A stretch of DNA of 64,000 nt from Sulfuritalea sp. (GTDB lineage Bacteria; Pseudomonadota; Gammaproteobacteria; Burkholderiales; Rhodocyclaceae), in NCBI GenBank assembly GCA_016712985.1, contig JADJQA010000019.1, positions 16,964 to 80,963 of the forward strand, given 5' to 3'. The notes under the pieces were generated by a model, which worked only from the letters and a program-made list of their open reading frames with translations, did not search any database and had not been told where the DNA came from. A program made the position numbers and the translations under genes. Every line of letters begins with the position of its first letter. Position 1 is the first letter of the stretch. Shown here piece after piece: positions 57,650-64,000 of the stretch.

Positions 57650-57714
57650 GTCATTCCGGGCTTGCCCCGGAATCCAGTAGCATCTCTGGATGCCCGCCTG
57701 CGCGGGCATGACGA
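57650..57714. repeat. REP-like element, GTCATTCCGG family, copy 3
   Basis: GTCATTCCGGGCTTGCCCCGG, then AATCCAG, then CTGGATGCCCGCCTGCGCGG and GCATGAC. The halves pair as a cloverleaf of two hairpins (CCGGGC-TTG-CCCCGG and GCCCGCCTGCGCGGGC). It lies between cbbM and cbbQ inside the operon. Confidence 0.75.
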
Positions 57715-57782
57715 CGGGGCCAGCCCCGCTGCAGCGGGCTTTTTTGGACCCGCATGTTTGACCATATTGATCGGATACGGCC

Positions 57783-58585
57783 ATGTCGAACAAGGAGCAA
57801 TACCTCGTCAAGACGGAGCCTTTCTACCAGGCCCAGGGCAGGAAGTTGCGCTCTACGAAGTGGCCTACCATGCGCGCCTGCCGGTGATGGTGAAGGGCCC
57901 CACCGGCTGCGGCAAGTCGCGCTTCGTCGAATACATGGCCTGGAAGCTGGGCAAGTCGCTGATCACCGTGGCCTGCAACGAGGACATGACCGCCTCGGAC
58001 CTGGTTGGCCGCTACCTGCTCGACGCCAACGGCACGCGCTGGCTCGATGGTCCGCTGACCACGGCCGCGCGCATCGGCGCCATCTGCTACCTCGATGAGA
58101 TCGTCGAGGCGAGGCAGGACACCACGGTGGTGATCCACCCGCTAACCGACCACCGCCGCGTACTGCCGCTGGACAAGAAGGGCGAGCTGGTCGAGGCGCA
58201 CGCGGATTTCCAACTGGTGATCTCCTACAACCCCGGCTACCAGAGCCTGATGAAGGACCTCAAGCAATCGACCAAGCAGCGCTTTGCTGCTTTCGATTTT
58301 GACTATCCCGAAGCCGGGCTGGAAGCGCAGATCGTCGCAACGGAGACCGGGATCGATGCAGGCGTCGCGAGCAAACTGGTGAAGATCGCCCACGCCGCGC
58401 GCAACCTCAAGGGCCATGGGCTCGACGAGGGCATCTCGACCCGCTTGCTGGTGTATGCCGCGATGCTGATCAAGGGTGCGGTCGAGCCGACGGAAGCCTG
58501 CCGCATGGCCATGGTGCGGCCCATCACCGACGACGCGGACATCCGCGACACGCTCGATCACGCCATCGACAGCGTTTTCGCTTAA
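57783..58585 (+). CDS. cbbQ: RuBisCO activase-type AAA+ ATPase CbbQ, one frame break
   Basis: 267 residues after repair. MoxR-family hexamer that, with CbbO, pulls inhibitors from RuBisCO. The start SNKEQYLVKTEPFYQAQG is typical of CbbQ; the frame breaks at GGG 57836-57838, then QEVALYEVAYHARLPVMVKG follows. Walker A GPTGCGKSR, Walker B ICYLDEIVEAR, arginine-finger region LKQSTKQRFAAF. The length 803 is 3n-1. CbbO, the usual next gene, is missing; a gene on the other strand follows directly. Confidence 0.93.
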
Positions 58586-60306
58586 GCAGGAGTCGGCGCT
58601 GGCGGCACGGCGAATACGCAGGCCGCCTCAGCCTCGGTCTTGACCAACCAGGTCTGTGCTTCCTCATTGCCCTGCGCGGCGGCCTTTTCCATCCAGCGCC
58701 GGGCTTCGTCGGGATCCTGTCGCAGGCCGCGTCCTTCGGCGTACAGCAACGCCAGCTCGCGTTGTGCAGCCGCATCGCCCTTTTCGGCGGCATCGAGAAA
58801 CCATTCCGATGCCTCGGCGGCATTCGCCGTGACACCGACGCCATCGCGGAGAACATAGCCCACCGTGGTGCTGGCTTCGGCATGGCCCTGCTGGATGGCG
58901 CGCTGCAACCAGACCATGCCCTCCGCCACATCGCGGTCCACGCCCTCGCCTGTCAGGTAACACCAGCCCAGCTTGGCTTGTGCCGGCGCATGGCCGCGCG
59001 TGGCGGAACGCATGAAGCATCTGGCCGCTGCGGCGCAGTCGACCGGCACACCGATACCAGTGTAGTAAAGCCGACCCAGCAGATGCAGACCCCACGGATC
59101 GCCCTGCAACGACGCCAGATGAATCCACTTGTAGGCGACATGAGCATCCGCCGCCACGCCGCGGCCGGTCCAATAGCAGACGCCCAGCGCCGCCTGTGCC
59201 TCGCTGGATCCGATTCGGGCCGCCTTCTCGTACAAACGTGCCGCCGCCGCGAGATCGGCAGCTTCGCCGCCCGCCATCAGGCGACCAAGCTGGTAGCAGG
59301 CATCCGCGTCGCCACCGTCGGCCGCGCGCGCAAGCCATTTGCGGCCGAAGCGCGCGTTCTTCACCACATCGACGCCCCAGAGGTACGCGAGTCCGAGCAT
59401 CCGCTGGGCGTAAGGGTCGCCCCTCAGCGCGCCGGGCTTGAGCAGGGCTACCGCCTGCGCGCCATCCTTGGCGATACCCTCGCCGCGCAGCAGCAGATTT
59501 GCCAGCCGGCACTGGCACTCGATGTCGCCCATGGCCGCCCCCCGGCGATACCAGGCGGCGGCTGCCGCGAAGTCCGCCTGCTCGTCGCGGCGAAACTCCG
59601 CTTCGCGTCCCGACTGAAGAATGGCGGCGATGCAGCCGGCCTCGGCCGACTTGACGATCCATTCGCGGCCCAGCGCCTCGTCGCGGCGCACCCCGTTACC
59701 CGCCAGCAACTTGTTGCCGATCCAATGGCCCGCCGTGGCGTCTCCCGCCTCCCAGGCGGCATGGAGCATTTCGAATACCCGCAGTTGGTCCGCGCGGCCT
59801 TGCAGGTCCCCGCCCGCCAATCGGGCCAGATGGAACAGGGCCAAGGCCTCACCGCGCTCTGCCGCCTTTTCGTACAGGCTGTGCGCTTCCGCGCGGTCGG
59901 CAGGTGTCGCATCTCCGGTCAGCAGGATCGCCGCGAGATTGACATGGCTGCGCAGCTCGCCTTGCAGGATCGCGAGCCGGTACCAAGCGATGCCGCGACC
60001 GATGTCGCTCGGCATGCCGATGCCGTTGTCCAGCACCTTGCCCATGTGGAACTGCGCCGTCGCATCGCCTGCATTCGCCAGCGCCTCGATGGCGGCGACC
60101 GCCGCCGGATAGCAGCGCTGGCCTTCAGCACACGCCGCATCGGCATCGTCGAGTTCGACCAGGCGATCCAGCGCTTCGTCCAGATGCGCGGCGTTCTCCG
60201 GCCGGTGGTCGAGATAGGCGCGGAAATCTTCCGGGCATTGGCTGTCTTGAATGGCCTGCCAGATCAGCCGGTCGATGGCGGCATCGTCGTAACGGGGTCT
60301 CTGCAT
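58582..60306 (-). CDS. Sel1-repeat protein
   Basis: 574 residues, no signal peptide. After an N-terminal helical part (about 1-70) there are about a dozen Sel1/TPR-like repeats of 36 residues, each with the pattern A...LG..Y..G.GV..D...A..W...AA..G (examples: AQFHMGKVLDNGIGMPSDIG, ALGVCYWTGRGVAADAHVAY, KLGWCYLTGEGVDRDVAEGM). They form a superhelical scaffold for protein binding. It converges with cbbQ, overlapping by some bases at the stops. A 54-residue protein is encoded just upstream on the same strand. Confidence 0.9.
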   Translation of the reverse strand: MQRPRYDDAAIDRLIWQAIQDSQCPEDFRAYLDHRPENAAHLDEALDRLVELDDADAACAEGQRCYPAAVAAIEALANAGDATAQFHMGKVLDNGIGMPSDIGRGIAWYRLAILQGELRSHVNLAAILLTGDATPADRAEAHSLYEKAAERGEALALFHLARLAGGDLQGRADQLRVFEMLHAAWEAGDATAGHWIGNKLLAGNGVRRDEALGREWIVKSAEAGCIAAILQSGREAEFRRDEQADFAAAAAWYRRGAAMGDIECQCRLANLLLRGEGIAKDGAQAVALLKPGALRGDPYAQRMLGLAYLWGVDVVKNARFGRKWLARAADGGDADACYQLGRLMAGGEAADLAAAARLYEKAARIGSSEAQAALGVCYWTGRGVAADAHVAYKWIHLASLQGDPWGLHLLGRLYYTGIGVPVDCAAAARCFMRSATRGHAPAQAKLGWCYLTGEGVDRDVAEGMVWLQRAIQQGHAEASTTVGYVLRDGVGVTANAAEASEWFLDAAEKGDAAAQRELALLYAEGRGLRQDPDEARRWMEKAAAQGNEEAQTWLVKTEAEAACVFAVPPAPTPA

Positions 60307-60319
60307 GGCCCGGCCCCGC

Positions 60320-60484
60320 TCAGAACGCGCCGCAATTGACGATGCCCGCCGCCGGCTTTGCCGCGCGTGCGAACACCACGACCGTATCCGCTCCGTGCGT
60401 CTTGAAGACGAAGATGCCGGCCTGGCGCTCGCCGAACTCGTTGGGAGTGGTTTTAAGGCGCGCTGCCAGGCAGATGTCGTTCAT
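60320..60484 (-). CDS. Small protein of unknown function
   Basis: 54 residues, 13 bases before the Sel1-repeat gene on the same strand. AAAGGGG stands 6-12 bases before the ATG, a strong ribosome site. The chain (MNDICLAARLKTTPNEFGER, then GIFVFKTHGADTVVVFARAA, end NCGAF) has no membrane segment and two cysteines. The strong ribosome site and regular codon use suggest a real gene. It may act with the Sel1 protein. Confidence 0.55.
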   Translation of the reverse strand: MNDICLAARLKTTPNEFGERQAGIFVFKTHGADTVVVFARAAKPAAGIVNCGAF

Positions 60485-60691
60485 GTCGTCCCCTTTGCTG
60501 GTTGGTGAGTGGCGGATGGGGAGACAAGATACCGGCCGTCATGCTCATGGCTTGAGCATGGCGGGAGGCCTTGCCGTGCATGGGTTGCCGGGATGCGGAT
60601 TGCCGTGAACCGACAGGATGGGATGTCAGGCCCGCCGCGTGGTCGCCGGAAATGCTACATTGTTCCCGTTCCACCTCCTCCTCCGACGCCC

Positions 60692-60907
60692 ATGCCGACC
60701 CGATTGCTACTACCCCAGGACGCGATTCGCGATTTCTGCCGCGCACATGCGGTGCGCGAGCTGGCGGTGTTCGGTTCCGCGGTGCGCGTCGATTTCGGCA
60801 GCGACAGCGATGTCGATGTGCTGATCGATCTTGCCCCCGACGCGCGCGTTGGCCTGGATGAACTGATTCAGAGCGCCGTGTGCCCTTGCCGAAACATTTA
60901 CCATTGA
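60692..60907 (+). pseudogene. Truncated MNT-type nucleotidyltransferase
   Basis: The N-terminal half of a minimal nucleotidyltransferase: ELAVFGSAVRVDFGSDSDVD has the GS...DSDVD metal-binding motif. After LDELIQ the sequence turns into AVCPCRNIYH and stops; the second half of the domain is lost. A complete MNT gene follows 8 bases later. Probably a duplication in which the first copy was cut. Confidence 0.75.
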
Positions 60908-60914
60908 CGCTACC

Positions 60915-61216
60915 ATGAATGCAACTCAAGCACTTTTCCCGCGGCACTTTCCGACTATTGCCGCCTGCACCATATCCGGCGACTGTCCCTGTTTGGCTCG
61001 TATGCCCAAGGGCACGGCGACGCGGATAGCGATATCGATCTGCTGGTCGAATTCGACGCTGGCATGGCACCCGGCCTGATCGGTCTGGCCGCCATGGAAT
61101 CGGAACTTTCAGCGATGATCGGCGGCCGGAAGATCGACCTGCGCACGCCGCAAGAGTTAAGCCACCACTTTCGCGATCAAGTAGTCGCCGACGCGGTCGT
61201 CCAGTATGCAGCCTGA
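60915..61216 (+). CDS. mntA: MNT nucleotidyltransferase antitoxin (MntA-like), one frame break
   Basis: About 100 residues. After MNATQALF the frame slips at CCC 60938-60940; with one more C it continues PAALSDYCRLHHIRRLSLFG. LSLFGSYAQGHGDADSDIDL holds the GS and DxD metal ligands; the end is LRTPQELSHHFRDQVVADAV. The length 302 is 3n-1. MntA enzymes add AMP units to the HEPN toxin and silence it. The stop lies 11 bases into the HEPN gene. Confidence 0.8.
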
Positions 61217-61550
61217 AGATCGCGTGCGCCTGCTGCACATGATCGATGCAGCCGACAATGCGATGGGCTTTGTGGCTGGCTATACGCACGCAGCACTGGA
61301 GGATGACCGCAAAACTTTGTTCGCCGTTATCCGCTGCATCGAGATCATCGGCGAAGCATCTGCGAGGCTTTCCGATGCTACGCGCACGAATGCGCCCGAT
61401 ATTCCCTGGGGTGCGATTGTTGGCATGCGCAACCGCCTGGTCCATGCGTATTTCGATGTCGATACCGAGCTTGTCTGGAAGACCATCAATACCGAGTTGC
61501 CTGCGTTGCAAAAGCGGTTACGAGAGTTGCTCGGTCCTGATGGGCTATAA
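61206..61550 (+). CDS. hepT: HEPN toxin (HepT-like, DUF86)
   Basis: 114 residues, all helical. The RNase motif RNRLVHAYF (R-x4-H, about 79-87) and its tyrosine, which the partner AMPylates, are present. VIRCIEIIGEASARLSD is the typical second helix. It cleaves RNA when free and is controlled by the MNT gene that overlaps its start. Both members are present, so the module could be active if the MNT frame is intact. Confidence 0.88.
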   Translation: MQPEDRVRLLHMIDAADNAMGFVAGYTHAALEDDRKTLFAVIRCIEIIGEASARLSDATRTNAPDIPWGAIVGMRNRLVHAYFDVDTELVWKTINTELPALQKRLRELLGPDGL

Positions 61551-61573
61551 GCATTGTCAGATCCGCGTAAGGC

Positions 61574-61762
61574 GAGCTGTCGCCGCTGACCGAAGCACTC
61601 AACGCGCAACTCAGGACACTGGCAGCGCGGCCCGACAGCGAAATCGATTACAGCGACATCCCGCCGCTGGACGATTACTTCTGGATGGGCGCCGGCTACC
61701 TGACGCGACTGAACGGCATTCTGCGGCGTGGCGTGCTCGAAGACTTGAAGCATAAAGCGTAG
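61574..61762 (+). pseudogene. C-terminal fragment of an antitoxin-like protein
   Basis: After an in-frame TAA, 62 codons read GELSPLTEALNAQLRTLAAR, then DSEIDYSDIPPLDDYFW, and end DLKHKA. The block EID.SDIP.LD is common in small antitoxins of BrnA and related types. No start codon fits. It appears to be the tail of a lost antitoxin, next to the HEPN pair. Confidence 0.4.
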
Positions 61763-61799
61763 GCAGGCTGCTTGTCGCCGTCCTGCCAGCGCCGACTTT

Positions 61800-62501
61800 T
61801 TACGTCAGCGCCAATCGAGATGCACGAGTTGCGCCGTCCCCGATCTCGGCCGTCAACTGAATCTGGCGATGCGCGGTGCGCTGGGCTTCGGCATTCAGGC
61901 GGCGAATCCCTTGCAGATGCTCAGGCGTGATGCAGCAGCCGCAGAAGACAAAGGAATCCGGAGCCGAATCCGGCTTGGCATCGCAGTAATGCGCGAGTGC
62001 TTCGACGTGACAGGTAGCGATATCCTCGTGGTAGTGCCCTGACGCTGACAGATGGGATATGGCGAGCTTGCGCGCGCCCCACTGACCGCATGCGACCACA
62101 AGGGCTTCGTAGGTGACGTTGTAGTAGAAGTCACGGCAGGGGCGATGGCAGCCCACGGATACCGGCAGGCGCTCGTAGCAGTGAGAGGTTTCACCGGGCG
62201 CCAGGATGATGCCGCGAAACAGGCTGCCGGGACGGCGGCTTGCCAGGGCGACAAGGGTTATCCGCTCGTTGTCGAAGCGATTCCAGTTGGCCAGCGGCTT
62301 GATGTCGTATTCGTAGGAAATCCCGAGATCACGCTCGAAGAAATCGCGCGCGGCGCCGAGTGGCGAAAAGCCTTCTTCTGTTGAAACGATGCAGGCGTCG
62401 GCTTCGCCGCGTTCGGCCAACTCACTGAAAAGGGGGGGGAAGTCATAGCCAATGGTGGTTTGGTGGCCGTGACTCGATTGGAGGGTGGCGAACACATTCA
62501 T
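61800..62501 (-). CDS. Unrecognised Cys/His-rich protein
   Basis: 233 residues from ATG 62501 (a TTG seven codons earlier is possible). Cysteines and histidines cluster in the second half: GCHRPCRDF, SGHYHEDIATCHVEALAHYC and FCGCCITPEHL, so metal binding is likely. The N-terminus (IGYDFPPLFSELAERGEADA) and the middle are mixed alpha/beta. I do not recognise the family. It lies between the HEPN module and the mcrC remnant, in accessory DNA, so a defence role is possible. Confidence 0.55.
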   Translation of the reverse strand: MNVFATLQSSHGHQTTIGYDFPPLFSELAERGEADACIVSTEEGFSPLGAARDFFERDLGISYEYDIKPLANWNRFDNERITLVALASRRPGSLFRGIILAPGETSHCYERLPVSVGCHRPCRDFYYNVTYEALVVACGQWGARKLAISHLSASGHYHEDIATCHVEALAHYCDAKPDSAPDSFVFCGCCITPEHLQGIRRLNAEAQRTAHRQIQLTAEIGDGATRASRLALT

Positions 62502-62629
62502 GCTGGTCTCGTGGTCGTCCAAAGTGTTAGACCACGATGTTCACAAGTCCTACATAGAGCGGCACGACTTGCCGAATCTTGCGCGCCGCGTCCTCAATGT
62601 CATGGGATAGGGTAATGAACATGACTTCG

Positions 62630-64000
62630 CTAAGCGCGTTCAAATGCCAAGGACCGTCTCGTCTCGGCGGGTGATGCGATTGGATATCCCCGATCGAATG
62701 GATAGACCAGCACGCCTTGTGTAATGTTTCGCGGATCTCCGTATCTGGTCATGTAGGCGACCAATTGGTACATGTCCTCGCGTTGCGGGGCCGGGTTCCA
62801 TGCCGACGGCCAAAGTCTCTTGTACTTCGCATCGACGATAGCGACGATCTGACCTCCCCTGCCGACGATGGCGTCCGGCTTGAGTATGCCAAGCGGTACG
62901 CCGCGGTCGTTCCGCAGCAAAGGCCGGTGGTTCGCCCCGCGGGTGCCATGGGCTACATCCATTCCGGGCCATGCCCGCCTGAGGGCTGCCAGTACATAGA
63001 GTTCCCACAGTTCGGCGACGTCGAGCAGCACACCTTTGCATTGCCCCTCGTCGGATGCACCGGCTGACAGCCCTCGTCGTCCGGCGATGCGGATGGACAG
63101 TTCGGCCAAGGGACGGAATCCCGCTGTTATCGGCGCCAGCCTGACCCTGTCGATCTGGGCGGTGGTGGGAACCTTTGGGCGGCATCCGACAGCCCCGACC
63201 AGATTTGGCATCAGTTCCTTGACCTGCTCAGGCATCCATTCAGCCTCCCTGCGGGTTCCGAGCCATCTCGATAGTTCCATGGGCCGCCACGATGGCTGCG
63301 GCAATTGGGTTGTCCAGCGACTTCTCCCTCCTGACCGACGCGGCCCGGGCAATCCGGCCGCCCCTGAGCCCACTGTGCCCGGAACGTCGAGCCTACCTCT
63401 GATCGACTGCCCCGACTCGCGGATGTCGGTCCGAAGTGACGGAAGGCCGTGCCTGGCGGCCGACACGAACGACCGCGACCACACCGACGCGAGCAGCCAC
63501 GGGACGAACCAGTCATCTTCCATCACTTGCCCGCGCGTCTCGGTCAGGGCGAGGTTGAAGCCCCGGAGAACCACGAGCGGAGCGTTTCCTCGCCGAACCG
63601 CGGGCGAATGGCCAGCCTCCGCCCCTCGAACAGCAGGCTGCCGACCGCCCGGCACGCCATGTCCCGTCGGGATCGCATGCGACGACCGGCTCGTCCTCGC
63701 GGCCTTCCCTCAAGACGGACGACCAGATCTCCATGCCTTGACGCGCAGCAAAGCCGCCCAAGCCAGGCGGCGTCCGATGGCGACGGCTTAGGCTCGAACG
63801 GGGGGGAGCAGTCCTTGGCCGAGAGACTCAATCTGCCTCCGGGAGACGGACAGGAACACAGCCGCCAGACGGTTGATTTCCGACTCCCTGCTCTTCAGTC
63901 GAGACCGGAGAGGTATTCCAGTATCAACAGCCGGCGACAACTCCCATGTCTGCTCGACCGGCCTCTTAGCCTTGCCCGCCTATCCACAGGAAGTTTGTTG
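62630..64000 (-). pseudogene. mcrC: McrC-like restriction nuclease, frameshifted, runs to window edge
   Basis: The C-terminal half reads well: LKPDAIVGRGGQIVAIVDAK is the PD-(D/E)XK motif of McrC, followed by EDMYQLVAYMTRYGDP and GVLVYPFD. Upstream the matching chain changes frame at least three times: SVWSRSFVSAARHGLP...IRGRLDV, then RREKSLDNPIAAAIVAAHG in another frame, VGSLLFEGRRLAIRPRFGEE in a third and EDEPVVACDPDGTWRAG in a fourth. McrC joins with the GTPase McrB to cut methylated DNA. McrB should lie beyond the right edge. The many breaks suggest decay or poor contig-end consensus. Confidence 0.75.

Noticed and set aside
52311..63136. 18-base exact repeat (TCCCGCTGTTATCGGCGC) at 52311 and 63119
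   Set aside because: One copy is between genes and the other inside mcrC; one such match can arise by chance in 64 kb of GC-rich DNA and no flanking structure supports an att site.

Overview
The window looks like part of a GC-rich betaproteobacterial chromosome, most like the Rhodocyclales/Nitrosomonadales: facultatively autotrophic or mixotrophic, respiring and surface-associated. The reasons are the form II RuBisCO genes (cbbM, cbbQ, cbbR), an MSHA-type IV pilus cluster, the envC-ctpA-moeB and rhodanese-grxC-secB-gpsA neighbourhoods, a PDH operon whose E3 carries a lipoyl domain, and a class II PPK2 enzyme. The exact genus cannot be read from the sequence.

Layout. 1-1.6 kb: the end of a membrane protein and a TacAT-like toxin-antitoxin pair. 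2-6.1 kb (minus): envC, ctpA, an unknown gene and moeB. 6.3-9.5 kb (plus): a persulfide-sensor-type ArsR regulator, rhodanese, grxC, secB, an SH3 protein and gpsA; trmL converges on them. 10.2-23.7 kb (plus): an MSHA pilus cluster in the order E-G-F-pilin-pilin-O-antigen-ligase-like-I-I2-J-K-L-M-N. 23.7-26.5 kb: comF facing away from bioB-bioC and a small basic protein. 26.9-30.0 kb: a TRAP transporter. 30.5-36.3 kb (minus): lutA-lutC-lutB-dld2, for lactate oxidation. 37-43.7 kb (plus): aceE-aceF-proteasome-like gene-lpdA. 43.7-46.9 kb: an unknown protein, rpiA, phoU. 47-51 kb (minus): yggX, then rsmE-pap-argA. 51-52 kb: a thioredoxin-like and a DUF1499-like protein. 52.3-58.6 kb: a GGDEF/EAL gene coupled to cbbR, divergent from cbbM-cbbQ. 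58.6-64 kb: a Sel1-repeat protein, a MNT/HEPN toxin-antitoxin locus, an unknown Cys/His-rich protein and a broken mcrC.

How the genes work together. TRAP uptake, Lut/Dld lactate oxidation and pyruvate dehydrogenase lie side by side and could form a lactate-to-acetyl-CoA route. RuBisCO regulation (cbbR) is translationally coupled to a c-di-GMP enzyme, and the same window holds MshE, whose N-terminus carries a c-di-GMP-binding motif. Sensing of surface attachment and carbon fixation may therefore be linked, but this is inference. The proteasome-like Ntn-hydrolase overlaps both aceF and lpdA inside the PDH operon and is the most unexpected passenger.

Data quality. At least ten otherwise well conserved genes are out of frame by one or two bases (mshF, mshA, ligase, lutB, the proteasome-like gene, argA, pap, rsmE, cbbM, cbbQ, MNT). 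Most breaks sit in or next to short homopolymers and most gene lengths are 3n-1. This points to consensus errors in a long-read assembly rather than real decay. These genes are described here as intact with a frame break. mshG (internal deletion), the first MNT gene and mcrC look more seriously damaged.
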